Origin: Massilia yuzhufengensis
GTDB taxonomy: Bacteria; Pseudomonadota; Gammaproteobacteria; Burkholderiales; Burkholderiaceae_D
Direction of reading: 5' to 3'
DNA: 64,000 nt
Assembly (NCBI RefSeq): GCF_900112225.1
Contig: NZ_FOLD01000011.1
Span: 89,556 to 153,555, forward strand
Positions 39,018 to 49,421 of the stretch are shown in pieces. A program made the translations under genes and the position numbers. The notes beneath the pieces were generated by a model. It was not told the DNA's origin and made no database searches. It saw only the letters and a list, made by a program, of their open reading frames with translations. The first letter of the stretch is position 1; each line of letters starts with the position of its first letter.

Positions 39018-41948
39018 TCAGACCTTCTCGAGGATCGCGAACAGCTCGCGCGTATCGAGCGGCTTGACCAGGTGATGGTCGAAGCCCGCGGCCCGGGTGC
39101 GTTCGCGATCGCTCTCCTGGCCATAGCCGGTGACCGCGACCAGCACCGCCCCGGCCGTGCCGGGCAGCCGGCGCAGGCGTTGCGCCAGTTCAGTGCCGTC
39201 CATGCCGGGCAGGCCGATGTCGAGCAGGCAGACCTCCGGCGGACCGGCCTCGGCGCGCGCCAGTGCCTGCAGGCCGCCATGTTCGACCGCCACCTGGTGG
39301 CCGGACGCTTCCAGCAGCATCGCCAACATCGCCGCCGCGTCCACGTTGTCATCGACCACCAGGATGCGCAGCGGCCTGGCGTTAGGCTGCGCAGCCGGCG
39401 CGCCGGGGGCGGCGTCGGCGCGGAGGTCGGCCGCCGCCATGCGCGGCAGGCAGACGGTGAACCTGCTGCCCTTGCCAAGACCCGGGCTGGTGCAGGTCAC
39501 GCCGCCGCCGTGCAGTTCGGCCAGGCTCTTGACCAGCGCCAGGCCGAGTCCCAGGCCGCCCGCCGAACGGTCGGAACTGCGCTCGGCCTGCGCGAACAAG
39601 TCGAAGGCATGCGTGGCCAGGTCGGCCGACATGCCGATGCCGTCGTCGACCACATGGACCAGCACGTGCGCGGGCCGGGCCTCGGTCTCGGTCTCGAGCA
39701 CGATATTGCCGCCGTCGCCGCTGTACTTGGCGGCGTTGTTCAGGATATTGGCCAGCACCTGCACCAGCCGCTTCCGATCGCCCATGACGATGGCGGCGTC
39801 GGGGGCCAGGCGCAGGGCCAGGTGCTGGCGGCGGGCCTCGACCAGCGGCGCGACCTGCTCCACGGCTTCGGCCACGACCTGGCGGATGTCCTGCGGCGCG
39901 CTGTCGAGCGTTACCAGGCCGCGCGTGACGCGCGAAACGTCCAGTAGGTCATTGATCAGGTGGGTCATGTGGTCGACCTGGCGGCCGATGATCTGGCTGG
40001 TCTGGCGCACCCGTGCCTCGTCGAGCTTACTCATCTGCAGCAGCTGGGCGGCGGCCCCGATCGGCGCCAGCGGGTTGCGCAGCTCGTGCGCCAGCATGGC
40101 GAGGAATTCGTCCTTGCGGCGGTCGGCGATCTTGAGCGCTTCCTGCGCCGAGCGGCGCTCGGTGATGTCGCGGAAGAAGAAGGCGATGCCGCCGTCCTGC
40201 GAGCGGTGGGTGCGCACTTCGTTCCACATCAGTGTCTTGTCGGGCAGGAGGTGGGGGATCTCGATGATTTCCGTTTTCCCGCTATCCATTACCCGGCGGT
40301 AGAGTGCTTCGGCGTCGCCGCCCCTGAGTTCGGGGAAGACGTCCCAGTGGTTCCGGCCGACCACCTGGTCGGCCGTGTGCTGGGTCATGCGCAGGCCTTC
40401 GGCGTTCATGCGCAGGATGGTCCAGTCGCGGTCGAGCACCGCGAAGCCTTCCGCCATGCTGTCGAAGATGTACTGGCTCTGGTCGCGCTCGATGCGCAGC
40501 GCGGCCTGGGCCTGGGCCGCTTCGATGGCCGACCAGGTGCGCTCGGCCATGTCCTGCGCCAGCGACAGCTCGTCGTGCCGCCAGGCCCGCGGCGTGGCGC
40601 TGTGGATCGTCAGTACCACCCGCAGCTTGCCTGACTTGCTCAGCGGCAGCAGCAGGTCGGCGCGCACGCCGATCTGTGCGTAGGCCGCGGTGTAAGCGGC
40701 GGTACGCGGGTCGCGCTGGACATCCTCGTTCAGCACCGGGCGTCCGGCGCGCAATACCGCGATCATGTCCGGCCCGAAGTCGGCCATCGTCTTGCTTTGT
40801 CCGGCCAGGCTGGCGAAGCCTTCTTCGGTCCAGTCGCGCCGGATGAAGACCGTACCGGCGGCGTCGTCCACCTCGGCGTACAGCACGCGCGACGCGGCGA
40901 GCCTGCGGCCCAGCAGCGCGCAGGCGACAGCGGTCATCTCGTCGGGATCGCCCAGTGGGCGGATGCGGTCGCTCAGTTCGAGCTGGAAGGCCTGGTTCGC
41001 GCGGATTTCCTCGAGTTGCTGGACTTTCTCGGACAGCGCGCGGTTGGCATGGTTGGCCCGCGTGACATCGTTCCCCTGGGCGAAGATGCCCGTCACGCGC
41101 CCGTCTTCGCCGACGATGGGCTGGAACAGCAGGTCGACATAGCGCTCTTCAAGCGCGGCGCCAGCCTGGCGCTGCAGGCCGATCTTGTGGTCGCGCAGGA
41201 CGACCGGCTGGCCGCTGGCAAAGGCGGTGTCGAGCAGCTCGCGGAATCCTTGCGCCGCCAGTTCAGGCAGGGCTTGCAGCAGGGGCTTGCCCACGATATC
41301 GCGATGACCCACCAGCGCGTAGTAGGCTTCGTTGACGGTGTCGACCACGTGCTGCCTGCCTGTCAGGACCGCGATCGAGCCGGGCGCCTGGTCGAACAGT
41401 ACCTGCAGCTGGCTGCGCTCGGCGGCCATGATGCGCGTCATGGCCTCGTGCATCTGCGGCCGGTTCATGTGCGGGATGTCCGGCACCGCATTGGCGTCCT
41501 GCTTCAGGTAGTACTTCCGGGTCGCGTCGTCGAACCGGTACAGGTCGGTCACGTCGATCGCGTTCTGCGCCACATAGGCGACCTGGCCGGCTGCGTCGAA
41601 CACGGGCGTGTGGATGGCGCTCCAGTAGCGCGCTTCGAATACCGGGCCGTCCGGCGTTGCACGCGGGATCGCGTAACGCAGCAGGGCGCTGGTATGCGGC
41701 TGGCGCGTGCCGATGGCCAGTTCGATCGAGGCCCGCACCTCGTCCAGGTTGGTCGAATCCGGGTCGGCCGGGAAGGCGTCGAAGATATGCTTGCCGACGA
41801 TCTCGTCCGCGGTCCTGCCCGTGGCCTGCAGGTAGGCCGGGTTGGCGCCGATGATGATGAACGCAGTATCGATCAGCAGGTAGGGATAGGGCGATGCGGT
41901 AAACAGCGCCGAATAGTCCGGTTGGATAGTCATCTCCCATTTTGACAT
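39018..41948 (-). CDS. Hybrid histidine kinase with PAS, GAF and receiver domains
   Basis: About 976 residues, soluble. Order: PAS (about 8-130, [16 protein letters not shown]), a second PAS (about 175-300), GAF (about 330-470), a third PAS (about 480-600), HisKA with [13 protein letters not shown], HATPase ([27 protein letters not shown]) and a C-terminal receiver ([12 protein letters not shown] ... [12 protein letters not shown]). No phosphotransfer domain or separate regulator is next to it. ATG at 41948 was chosen; an ATG at 41933 is possible, and the open frame upstream of 41948 overlaps the neighbouring gene. Confidence 0.88.
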   Translation of the reverse strand: MSKWEMTIQPDYSALFTASPYPYLLIDTAFIIIGANPAYLQATGRTADEIVGKHIFDAFPADPDSTNLDEVRASIELAIGTRQPHTSALLRYAIPRATPDGPVFEARYWSAIHTPVFDAAGQVAYVAQNAIDVTDLYRFDDATRKYYLKQDANAVPDIPHMNRPQMHEAMTRIMAAERSQLQVLFDQAPGSIAVLTGRQHVVDTVNEAYYALVGHRDIVGKPLLQALPELAAQGFRELLDTAFASGQPVVLRDHKIGLQRQAGAALEERYVDLLFQPIVGEDGRVTGIFAQGNDVTRANHANRALSEKVQQLEEIRANQAFQLELSDRIRPLGDPDEMTAVACALLGRRLAASRVLYAEVDDAAGTVFIRRDWTEEGFASLAGQSKTMADFGPDMIAVLRAGRPVLNEDVQRDPRTAAYTAAYAQIGVRADLLLPLSKSGKLRVVLTIHSATPRAWRHDELSLAQDMAERTWSAIEAAQAQAALRIERDQSQYIFDSMAEGFAVLDRDWTILRMNAEGLRMTQHTADQVVGRNHWDVFPELRGGDAEALYRRVMDSGKTEIIEIPHLLPDKTLMWNEVRTHRSQDGGIAFFFRDITERRSAQEALKIADRRKDEFLAMLAHELRNPLAPIGAAAQLLQMSKLDEARVRQTSQIIGRQVDHMTHLINDLLDVSRVTRGLVTLDSAPQDIRQVVAEAVEQVAPLVEARRQHLALRLAPDAAIVMGDRKRLVQVLANILNNAAKYSGDGGNIVLETETEARPAHVLVHVVDDGIGMSADLATHAFDLFAQAERSSDRSAGGLGLGLALVKSLAELHGGGVTCTSPGLGKGSRFTVCLPRMAAADLRADAAPGAPAAQPNARPLRILVVDDNVDAAAMLAMLLEASGHQVAVEHGGLQALARAEAGPPEVCLLDIGLPGMDGTELAQRLRRLPGTAGAVLVAVTGYGQESDRERTRAAGFDHHLVKPLDTRELFAILEKV

Positions 41949-41998
41949 ACAAGCCGTGCGCTGCCGGGGAATACGAGCAAGCGCGCGCTGGTCCGTCT

Positions 41999-42778
41999 TC
42001 AGATTCCCCTGGCATGCAGCGTGACGATGTCGAGCGGGCCGGTGAAGCTGATGTCGGCGGCGCCGGCCTTTGCCGTCTCCGGGTCGAACTTCAGCACCTG
42101 GCAGTTGCCCTCGGTGCGGGCTGCAGCGGCCTGCCCGCCGACATCGATGCGCCCCCCGCCCGCGCGGAAGCAGGCCTTCAGGCCGTCGTACTCGACCATG
42201 CGCGCCTCGCGCATGCCGGGACGGTCCCATGGAATCTTGCGCTGCACCTTGCCGACTTCATCGAAGGCCTGCGCGAATCGGGCATAGGACAAGGTCTGCC
42301 CGTCGGCGACCCGCAGCTTCCATTCGAGGGCGATCCGTCCTTCCCGGGTGGGCGTGTTGAACATGATGGTCGCGTGTTCCTCGGCGGCGTCCGGCAGCTC
42401 CGGGAGCAGGAAGTATCCGCCCCGGCTGACCGGCACGATGTGGTCGACCGATTCCCCGACAATGGCGACCGCCCAGGTCCTGGGCTGGAACTCGTCGTAG
42501 GCGGGCCCCTTGTCGCTCGCGAAATTCACGCGCAGGCGCAAGTCGATGACGCGCGGCCCGCGCGGCAGCAGCGACTGCACGAAGGCCTGCAGCGCGAAGA
42601 AGCTCTTGTAGGGCAGGTCGCCCGCGTTGGTCTTGCGGTGGATGCGGACTTCGGCCAGCTCCCGCATTGCCTTCGCGTCGGCGCTTTGGGCTGATGCAAA
42701 GCCTGCAGGGAAGATGGCAAGGACGGCTGCCGCCAGGACGGCAAGCTGTCGCCTGTGGCCGGGCGATGGATTATTCAT
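41999..42778 (-). CDS. Secreted protein of unknown function
   Basis: A 259-residue protein with a signal peptide (AVLAAAVLAIFPAGFASAQS, cleavage near residue 32). The mature part is soluble, has conserved-looking blocks (HIVPVSRGGYFLLPELPD, FNTPTREGRIALEWKLRV) and one Cys pair (KACFRAGG ... GNCQVLKF). I do not recognise the family. Its start overlaps the stop of the GNAT gene (ATGA), so it is part of the export operon. Confidence 0.75.
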   Translation of the reverse strand: MNNPSPGHRRQLAVLAAAVLAIFPAGFASAQSADAKAMRELAEVRIHRKTNAGDLPYKSFFALQAFVQSLLPRGPRVIDLRLRVNFASDKGPAYDEFQPRTWAVAIVGESVDHIVPVSRGGYFLLPELPDAAEEHATIMFNTPTREGRIALEWKLRVADGQTLSYARFAQAFDEVGKVQRKIPWDRPGMREARMVEYDGLKACFRAGGGRIDVGGQAAAARTEGNCQVLKFDPETAKAGAADISFTGPLDIVTLHARGI

Positions 42779-43212
42779 GCTTTGCGTCTCTCCAGTACAT
42801 ACCCGACTTCGCATCCAGTACCCGGCGTCCTGTCCCAGCCCTGCGCCAGGTAGAAACGGTCGGCGCGGGTATCCGGGGCCGTGCCCAGCCTGATACGTTC
42901 GTGGCCGAGCTCGAACAGCCAGCCGACCGCCAGCGCGAGCAGCGCCTTGCCCAGGCCCCGTCCCTCGTGCCGCGGATCGACGAACAGCGCCCAGATCGAG
43001 GCGTCGCCACGAGCGGCGTAACAGAAGGCGACAATCTCGCCGTCGGCTTCGGCGACCCAGCCGCGACCAAGCCTGTCGAGATAATCCTCGTACATCTGCA
43101 GGGTGACGCGGGCCGGGTCGCGCAAGACGTTTTCGCGCACGGCCAGCCGGATCGCCGACATGGCCGGAATGTCTGCGCTGCAGGCACGCCGGAAGCGCGC
43201 CGCCTCACTCAT
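42775..43212 (-). CDS. GNAT-family N-acetyltransferase
   Basis: A 145-residue acetyltransferase with the acetyl-CoA loop in VDPRHEGRGLGKALL and the usual beta-bulge strand (IWALFVDP). The C-terminal FYLAQGWDRTPG is typical. ATG at 43212 overlaps the permease stop by 8 bp and gives a normal family length. Substrate unknown. Confidence 0.88.
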   Translation of the reverse strand: MSEAARFRRACSADIPAMSAIRLAVRENVLRDPARVTLQMYEDYLDRLGRGWVAEADGEIVAFCYAARGDASIWALFVDPRHEGRGLGKALLALAVGWLFELGHERIRLGTAPDTRADRFYLAQGWDRTPGTGCEVGYVLERRKA

Positions 43213-44428
43213 AGCGCAGGCAATCCACCGGCAGCAGGCGCGAAGCGCGGCGCGCCGGATAGAAGCCAAAGAACACGCCGACCGCGGTGGAGAAGCCGCA
43301 GGCCACGACCACGCCCTGGAAGCTCAGCGCCACGTCGAACTGGCCGGTGGACGTGATGGCGGCCGCGCCGGCCATGGCGATCGCCACGCCCACCAGGCCG
43401 CCGGCGATGCAGATGACGACCGATTCGGCCAGGAACTGCATCAGGATGTGGCCCGGCCGGGCGCCGATCGCCATGCGGATGCCGATTTCGCGGGTGCGCT
43501 CGGTGACCGACACCAGCATGATGTTCATGATGCCGATGCCGCCCACCAGCAGCGAGATCGCGCCGATCAGGCCGAGCAGCAGGGCGACGCCGGCACTGAT
43601 CTTGTTGGCGGTCTCCGCGAACGAGGCGATGTTCTCGACCCGGAAGTCGTCCGGATCGTCGGGACGGATGCGGTGGCGTCCGCGCAGCAGTTCCTTCATG
43701 TCCTCCACCGCTTCGTCGAGCGACAGGTCGGGCTTGCCCTGCGCCGCGATGTAGTGGGCGTTCTGGGGGAAGGGCGTGCGGATCAGGTTCGCGCTGGCCG
43801 CCGTGATCGGCACCAGCACCATGTCGGCGATATTCGCGCCGTCGATCTGCTTGCCTTCGCCGGCCAGCACGCCGATCACCTGGAAGGCGACATTCTCGAT
43901 GCGGATGTAGCGGCCCAGGGGATCGGTCTTGTAGAAGAACTGGTCCGCCACCTTCTGCCCGATCACCACCATGCGCGCCGACGAGCGCACGTCGGCCTCG
44001 CTGAAGCTGTTGCCCTGGTCGAGCTTCCAGTTACGGATCTTGAACATGGCCGGGGTGACGCCATGCACGGTGCTGTTCGCGGTTTCGTTGCCGGCGCTGA
44101 GCTTGAAGCTGCCCTGCAGCGCGGGTGCGGCGCCGATCAGGCTTGGCAGCCGGTTCAGCGCTTCCGCATCGGCCATGGTGATCGACTGGATTGCGCCGGC
44201 GCGCGCGCGGCGCTCCGAGGTGCGGTCGCCGCCCGGGAACACGTAGAGCATGTTGGTGCCGAGCGCCTGCAGTTCCTTGCCGATGAAGCGCTGCATGCTG
44301 TCGCCGATGGCCAGCAGCAGCACCACCGAGGCAATGCCGATGACGATGCCAAGCATGGTCAGGGCGGTACGCAGGCGGTTGGCCGCCATCGAGCGGAAGG
44401 ACTCGATCAGGATCTGGATGAAGTTCAT
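43205..44428 (-). CDS. MacB-type ABC transporter permease
   Basis: A 407-residue FtsX/MacB permease: one N-terminal membrane helix (about 18-42), a large periplasmic MacB_PCD domain, then three membrane helices at the C-terminus (LLLGLIGAISLLVGGIGIMN and two more). In E. coli MacB this permease is fused to its ATPase; here the ATPase is the separate gene that overlaps it by 4 bp. It should couple ATP use to periplasmic transport through the adaptor encoded at 45187. Confidence 0.92.
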   Translation of the reverse strand: MNFIQILIESFRSMAANRLRTALTMLGIVIGIASVVLLLAIGDSMQRFIGKELQALGTNMLYVFPGGDRTSERRARAGAIQSITMADAEALNRLPSLIGAAPALQGSFKLSAGNETANSTVHGVTPAMFKIRNWKLDQGNSFSEADVRSSARMVVIGQKVADQFFYKTDPLGRYIRIENVAFQVIGVLAGEGKQIDGANIADMVLVPITAASANLIRTPFPQNAHYIAAQGKPDLSLDEAVEDMKELLRGRHRIRPDDPDDFRVENIASFAETANKISAGVALLLGLIGAISLLVGGIGIMNIMLVSVTERTREIGIRMAIGARPGHILMQFLAESVVICIAGGLVGVAIAMAGAAAITSTGQFDVALSFQGVVVACGFSTAVGVFFGFYPARRASRLLPVDCLRYE

Positions 44429-45183
44429 GCCGTCACCTCCGCCGGGTCGGGATGCGCGCCGGCGTTCAGCTGGCGCAAGCCTTCGCTGGAGGGCCCGTCG
44501 TACAGTACCCGGCCATCCTTCAGGCGCACCAGGCGGCGGCTGTAGGCCGCGACGTCGGCTTCGTGGGTGACCAGCACGATGGTGATGCCGCGCTCCTGAT
44601 TGAGCTGGCGGAAGCTGGCCATGATGTCGTCGCTGGTGTGGGTGTCGAGGTTGCCGGTCGGTTCGTCGGCCAGCAGCATCGGCGGATCGGTGGCCAGGGC
44701 CCGTGCGATCGCCACGCGCTGCTGCTGGCCGCCGGACAGCTGGCTGGGGGTGCGCTTGGCCAGGCCGTCCAGGCCGACGCGCGAGAGTTCCTCCAGCGCG
44801 CGTGCTTGCGCCTTGCCGCGGCTCACGCCCGCATAGATCAGCGGCAGCGCGACGTTCTCGGCCACGCTCATGCGCTTGATCAGGTTAAAGCTCTGGAACA
44901 CGAAGCCGATGCTGCGGTTGCGGATGTCGGCCAGCTGGGCGCGCGACAGCGAGCGCGTGTCGACGCCGTCGAGCACATAGCTGCCGCCGGTGGCCTGGTC
45001 GAGGCAGCCGAGGATGTTCATCAGGGTCGACTTGCCCGAGCCGGACTGGCCCATGATCGACACGAAGTCGCCGCGCGCCACCTGCAGGTCGATCCCGTGC
45101 AGTACCTGGGTGTCGACGCTGCCGCTGGTATAGGTCTTGGTGACGCCACGGATATCGATCAGCGCCGTGCTGGATGCGTTCAT
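44425..45183 (-). CDS. MacB-type ABC transporter ATPase
   Basis: A 252-residue ATPase of the LolD/MacB group. Walker [13 protein letters not shown], signature [15 protein letters not shown], Walker [13 protein letters not shown] and the H-loop TH are intact. A C-terminal extension of about 20 residues follows the core. Start is 3 bp after the adaptor stop and its end overlaps the permease start. Confidence 0.94.
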   Translation of the reverse strand: MNASSTALIDIRGVTKTYTSGSVDTQVLHGIDLQVARGDFVSIMGQSGSGKSTLMNILGCLDQATGGSYVLDGVDTRSLSRAQLADIRNRSIGFVFQSFNLIKRMSVAENVALPLIYAGVSRGKAQARALEELSRVGLDGLAKRTPSQLSGGQQQRVAIARALATDPPMLLADEPTGNLDTHTSDDIMASFRQLNQERGITIVLVTHEADVAAYSRRLVRLKDGRVLYDGPSSEGLRQLNAGAHPDPAEVTA

Positions 45184-45186
45184 CGG

Positions 45187-46401
45187 TCACAGACCTTCTT
45201 GCGGCTGGGCCAGCGTACGGGTGACGATGCGGTCGCCCGCCTTCAGGCCGCCGGACAGCACTTCGGTATACCGGAAGTTCGACAGGCCGGCGCGGATATC
45301 GACCGGCTGCGGCTCGTTCTTCGCGTCAAGGCGGTAGACCTTGAACAGGCGGGCGGTTTCGTCGGCCGAGCGGAATGCCAGGTCGTCTTCCGGCGGCGGG
45401 GTGTAGGCGGCCTGCTGCACCTTGCCCTTGTCGGCCTTTTCCTTCGCCTTCTTGCGCTTTTCCTGCTCTTCTTCCGGCAGGGTGAAACGCAGGGCCGTGG
45501 TCGGGATGCGCATCACATTGGCGCGGTTGGCCACGACCAGGCGCACCTGCGCGGTCATGCCGGGTTTGAGCAGTTCATCCTTGTTGTCGACGTCGAGCAC
45601 GACGTTGTAGGTGACCACGTTCTGGACCACATTGGCGGCCAGGCGGAACTGGCGCATGGTGGCGTGGAATTCGCGCTCCGGGTAGGCGTCGACCACGAAG
45701 CGCGCCGGCAGGCCGTTCTTCAGGGCGCCGACGTCGGCTTCCGACACGCTGGTGTCGATCTGCATCTTGGTCAGGTCGCGCGCGATCTGGAACAGGTTCG
45801 GGGTGGTGAACGAGGCCGCCACCGTCTGGCCCAGGTCGATGGTCCGCTTGATGATCACGCCGTCGATCGGCGCGCGGATCACGCTGTTGTTGAAGTCCGC
45901 CTGGGCGCGCTCGAGCTGTGCCTGCGCCAGCTGCAAATTGGCCTTGGCCACGTCCACCTCGCGGCGCGACTGGTCCAGCGCCACGCTGGAGACGAAGCTG
46001 CGCGTCACCAGCTGCCCGTTGCGCTCGAAATTGGCCTCGGCCAGCTTCAGGTTGGCCAGGGCGGACGCCCGGCTGGCTTGCGCCTGCTTGACCTGGGCAT
46101 TGAAGATGGTCGGGTCGAGCTTGAGCAGCACCTGGCCCTTTTTCACGCGGTCGTTGAAGTCCACGTTCAGTTCGACCACGGTGCCCGACACCTGCGAGCC
46201 CACGTTCACCAGCGCCACCGGGTTGATGGTGCCGGTGGCGGTGACGGTCTGGTTGATGGTGCCGACATCGACCGCGGCGTAGCGGTATTTCAGTGGCGGC
46301 AGCTTTGGCTCCCCCTTCGGCGCCAGCCAGAAGGCGGCGGCGCCACCGGCCACGATTACTACGGCCGCGATGGCCAGGCGTTTTTTGGTAAAGATCTTCA
46401 T
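45187..46401 (-). CDS. MacA-type periplasmic adaptor
   Basis: A 404-residue membrane fusion protein with an N-terminal membrane anchor (LAIAAVVIVAGGAAAFWLA), lipoyl halves (NQTVTATGTINPVALVNVGS ... IRAPIDGVIIKRTIDLGQTV), a coiled-coil hairpin and a beta-barrel. A short Lys/Glu-rich stretch (EEEQEKRKKAKEKADKGK) interrupts the C-terminal barrel, an unusual charged insert. ATG at 46401 places the anchor at the N-terminus. No TolC-like gene is in this operon. Confidence 0.92.
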   Translation of the reverse strand: MKIFTKKRLAIAAVVIVAGGAAAFWLAPKGEPKLPPLKYRYAAVDVGTINQTVTATGTINPVALVNVGSQVSGTVVELNVDFNDRVKKGQVLLKLDPTIFNAQVKQAQASRASALANLKLAEANFERNGQLVTRSFVSSVALDQSRREVDVAKANLQLAQAQLERAQADFNNSVIRAPIDGVIIKRTIDLGQTVAASFTTPNLFQIARDLTKMQIDTSVSEADVGALKNGLPARFVVDAYPEREFHATMRQFRLAANVVQNVVTYNVVLDVDNKDELLKPGMTAQVRLVVANRANVMRIPTTALRFTLPEEEQEKRKKAKEKADKGKVQQAAYTPPPEDDLAFRSADETARLFKVYRLDAKNEPQPVDIRAGLSNFRYTEVLSGGLKAGDRIVTRTLAQPQEGL

Positions 46402-46569
46402 CGTCCAGTATGGTTGAGCCAGCAAAAAAACCCAGTTTGCTGTCTGGACGCCAACTTGGCAATGCATGATGCATCGACTGGCGGATCAGGTGGATGAAGC
46501 GACGTTTTTGAGGGTTGAACGGTGCAATCCGCTAAAATGGCGGCTTCCTTTCCCTATTTTCAAAGCATC

Positions 46570-47247
46570 ATGACCCAGGACGAACTCAAGCAAGCCGTGG
46601 CCCGCGCCGCGATCGATCACGTGGTGGACGGCGAGATCATCGGCGTCGGCACCGGCTCGACGGCCAACTTCTTCATCGACGAACTGGCCAAGATCAAGGA
46701 CCGCATCAAGGGCACCGTCGCATCGAGCGAAGCGACCGCCGCCCGCCTGCGCGGCCATGGCATCCCGGTGTTCGACCTGAACGACGTGACGTCGATGGCG
46801 GTCTACATCGACGGCGCCGACGAGATCACCGCCAGCGGCGCCATGATCAAGGGCGGCGGCGCCGCCCTGACGCGCGAGAAGATCGTGGCCTCGGTGGCCA
46901 AGAAATTCGTGTGCATCGCCGACGGCTCGAAGCTGGTCGACACGCTGGGTAAATTCCCGCTGCCGGTGGAAGTGATCCCGATGGCGCGCGCCTCCGTGAT
47001 GCGCCAGCTGGCAACGCTGGGCGGCCAGCCGCGCCTGCGCACCAAGGCAGGCAGCGAGGAAGCCTTCATTACCGATAATGGCGGCGAGATCATCGACGTG
47101 GTCGGCCTGTCGATTACCGACCCGGTGGCGCTGGAAGAGCAGATCAACCAGATGGTGGGCGTGATTGCCGTCGGCCTGTTCGCCAAGGCCGGCGCCAATG
47201 TGTGCCTGCTGGGCACCGGCGACGGCGTCAAGACCCTGACTTTCTAA
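46570..47247 (+). CDS. rpiA: Ribose-5-phosphate isomerase A
   Basis: A 225-residue RpiA converting ribose-5-P and ribulose-5-P. Family segments: [18 protein letters not shown] [16 protein letters not shown], the active-site DGADEI (in [19 protein letters not shown]) and the catalytic lysine region ALTREKIVA. The upstream in-frame ATG at 46522 would add 16 residues not found in the family. Divergent from the MacA gene. Confidence 0.96.
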   Translation: MTQDELKQAVARAAIDHVVDGEIIGVGTGSTANFFIDELAKIKDRIKGTVASSEATAARLRGHGIPVFDLNDVTSMAVYIDGADEITASGAMIKGGGAALTREKIVASVAKKFVCIADGSKLVDTLGKFPLPVEVIPMARASVMRQLATLGGQPRLRTKAGSEEAFITDNGGEIIDVVGLSITDPVALEEQINQMVGVIAVGLFAKAGANVCLLGTGDGVKTLTF

Positions 47248-47261
47248 GCGAGGACCGCCCG

Positions 47262-47606
47262 ATGAAGCACGCGCTGGTGCTGGTTGCCGTCCTGTTGGGC
47301 GGCTGCACGCTGTTCAAGACCAAGCTGGAACCAGCGCGTGCGCCCGTGGCTGTCGTGAAACCGGCGGCGCCGGCGCTGCTCGATGCGAACGGCACGCCGA
47401 TCGAACGCGTGCCTTTCCGCACCGGCGTGTCGTCGGCGACGGTCGAGAAGATGGCCAAGGGGCAGGGCTGCCTTGGTGGGCAGGGGGCCGGGCTGGTGAC
47501 GGAAGCGGGGCCGGTGGAGGTGTACCGGATGCGCTGCGAGGATGGGGCGCTGCGCGGCAAGGTGTTCACGGCGCGGTGTGAATTGCGTCAGTGCGTGAAG
47601 ATGTAG
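47262..47606 (+). CDS. Small predicted lipoprotein
   Basis: A 114-residue protein with a lipobox (VAVLLGGC, Cys about 15). The mature region holds four further cysteines (GCLGG, YRMRCEDG, TARCELRQC), suggesting disulfides in the periplasm. Function unknown. It begins 14 bp after rpiA with GCGAGGA upstream, so it may share that transcript. Confidence 0.8.
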   Translation: MKHALVLVAVLLGGCTLFKTKLEPARAPVAVVKPAAPALLDANGTPIERVPFRTGVSSATVEKMAKGQGCLGGQGAGLVTEAGPVEVYRMRCEDGALRGKVFTARCELRQCVKM

Positions 47607-47621
47607 CTTGCCCGACCCGTC

Positions 47622-47715
47622 GTACCGGCGAAGGCCGGTACCTCATCTCGCCGCCTGCCACCACGTTTGAGGGTAGTGGCACGCTGCGGACTTGGGCTCC
47701 GGCCTTCGCCGGAGC
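47622..47715. repeat. Inverted pair of REP-like palindromes (family A)
   Basis: GTACCGGC-GAAG-GCCGGTAC (47622-47641) and GCTCCGGC-CTTC-GCCGGAGC (47696-47715), in opposite orientation, between the convergent lipoprotein and yggX genes. Confidence 0.75.
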
Positions 47716-47742
47716 GACGGTTCTTAAGCTGGTGGTAGCGAA

Positions 47743-48015
47743 TTACGCCGTCGGCGGCACATACCCCACCGCCGCATCGGCGCCGTCGCCGAAGAAATGC
47801 TTCTCCATCTGTGTCGCCAGATACTTGCGCGCGCGGTCATCGGCCAGGTTCAGGCGATTCTCGTTGATCAGCATGGTCTGGTGCTTGAGCCAGGCCTGCC
47901 AGGCTTCTTTCGATACCGACAGGTAGAGCTTCTTGCCCATTTCGCCTGGTACCGGCGGGAAGTCCAGTCCTTCGGCTTCCTTGTTCAGTTTGATGCATTG
48001 GACGGTGCGGGCCAT
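47743..48015 (-). CDS. yggX: YggX-type Fe(II)-trafficking / oxidative protection protein
   Basis: A 90-residue protein with the YggX hallmarks: start [20 protein letters not shown] with Cys7, PGEMGKKLY and [20 protein letters not shown]. Family members help protect iron-sulfur clusters and are linked to iron handling; direct iron transfer is debated. The 37-bp gap to argA suggests cotranscription. Confidence 0.95.
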   Translation of the reverse strand: MARTVQCIKLNKEAEGLDFPPVPGEMGKKLYLSVSKEAWQAWLKHQTMLINENRLNLADDRARKYLATQMEKHFFGDGADAAVGYVPPTA

Positions 48016-48052
48016 TCTGTACTCCTAAAAGCGGTGCGGTGTAAAACCGACA

Positions 48053-49366
48053 TTATAAAGTCTTGATCAAAACCTGTGACCGGCGCTGCCAGTTATACAT
48101 ATGCTGGCGGTCCTTGGGCAGGTCGTCGACCGAGGCCGGCACGAAGCCGCGCTTCTTGAACCAGTGCGAAGTACGCGTGGTCAGCACGAACAGCTTGGTG
48201 AGCCCGGCGGCGCGCGCCCGGTTTTCCATGTGCTTGAGGATGCGTTCGCCGTCGCCCTGGGTCTGCGCTTCCTGGCTTACCGTCAGGCAGGCCATCTCGC
48301 CCATTTTCGCCTCCGGGAACGGATACAGCGCGGCGCAGCCGAAGATCACGCCGTCGTGGTCGATGACCGAGAACTGGTCGATTTCGCGTTCGATCAGCTC
48401 GCGGCCGCGATACACCAGGGTGCCGTCGGCTTCCAGCGGCTCGATCAGCTTGATAATCCCGCCGACGTCCTCAATTGTGGCCTGGCGCAGGCTTTCGAGG
48501 TTCTCATGGCTGATCATGGTGCCCACGCCGTCGTGGGTGAACAGTTCGAGCAGGGCCGAGCCGTCCATCTCGAAGGGAACGATGTGCGCGCGGTCGACGC
48601 CGGCGTTGCAGGCCTTGATGGCGTGCTGCAGGTAGAACGCGGCGTCGGCCGGCAGGAATCCGGCCTGCAGCACCGCTTCGGCCTGGTGCGAGGACAGTTC
48701 GCGGATTTCGGCGCCGGCGCCGTCGATCATCATCGGGGTCTCGGTGATGAAAATGAGCTTGTCGGCGTGCAGGGCGATGGCGGCCGATGCGGCCACGTCT
48801 TCCATGGTCAGGTTGAAGATCTCGCCGGTCGGCGAGAAGCCCAGCGGCGACAGCAGCACCAGGTTGTCTTCGGTCTTGAGGATCGGGTGGATCTTCTCGG
48901 CGCCGATCTTGCGCGTCACGCCGGTCAGTTCGAAATCGACGCCGTCGATCACGCCGAGCGGGCGCGCGACGACGAAGTTGCCCGACACGATGCTGATCTG
49001 GGCATGCGACATCGGGGTGTTCGGCAGGCCCTGGCTGAAGGCCGCTTCGATGTCCAGGCGCAGTTCGCCGGCGGCTTCCTTCGCGCATTCCAGCGCGGCG
49101 GTATCGGTAATCCGGACACCGTTATGGAAACGGCCTTCGACGTTACGCAGGGCCAGCTGCTCGGCGACCTGCGGACGCGAGCCGTGCACCAGTACGACGC
49201 GGATGCCGAGGGCGACCAGCAGCGACAAGTCCTGGGCCAGCACTGGCAGCGCGCCCGAGGCCACCAGTTCACCCGGAAACGCGACCACGAAGGTCTTGCC
49301 GCCGAAGATATGGATGTAAGGCGCGACGGAGCGCAGCCACTGGACGAATTGGGTAGGATTTTCCAT
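48053..49366 (-). CDS. argA: N-acetylglutamate synthase
   Basis: A 437-residue ArgA catalysing the first step of arginine synthesis. An amino-acid-kinase-like domain (about 20-285, VLVHGSRPQVAEQL, arginine feedback site) is followed by a GNAT domain (about 295-430, GEMACLTVSQEAQTQGDGER). ATG at 49366 (MENPTQFVQWLR) matches the family start; an ATG at 49375 would add three residues. Divergent from hrpA, starts 55 bp apart. Confidence 0.94.
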   Translation of the reverse strand: MENPTQFVQWLRSVAPYIHIFGGKTFVVAFPGELVASGALPVLAQDLSLLVALGIRVVLVHGSRPQVAEQLALRNVEGRFHNGVRITDTAALECAKEAAGELRLDIEAAFSQGLPNTPMSHAQISIVSGNFVVARPLGVIDGVDFELTGVTRKIGAEKIHPILKTEDNLVLLSPLGFSPTGEIFNLTMEDVAASAAIALHADKLIFITETPMMIDGAGAEIRELSSHQAEAVLQAGFLPADAAFYLQHAIKACNAGVDRAHIVPFEMDGSALLELFTHDGVGTMISHENLESLRQATIEDVGGIIKLIEPLEADGTLVYRGRELIEREIDQFSVIDHDGVIFGCAALYPFPEAKMGEMACLTVSQEAQTQGDGERILKHMENRARAAGLTKLFVLTTRTSHWFKKRGFVPASVDDLPKDRQHMYNWQRRSQVLIKTL

Positions 49367-49421
49367 TTGCCGCATTATAATTCGCTGCGCGTTGTGCGCA
49401 CCAAATACCTTGAAAAAACTG

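Noticed and set aside
41949..42230. N-terminal extension of the hybrid kinase to an upstream start at 42230.
   Set aside because: The extra 94 residues overlap the gene at 41999-42778 on the same strand in another frame and contain no domain; the PAS domain starts after 41948.
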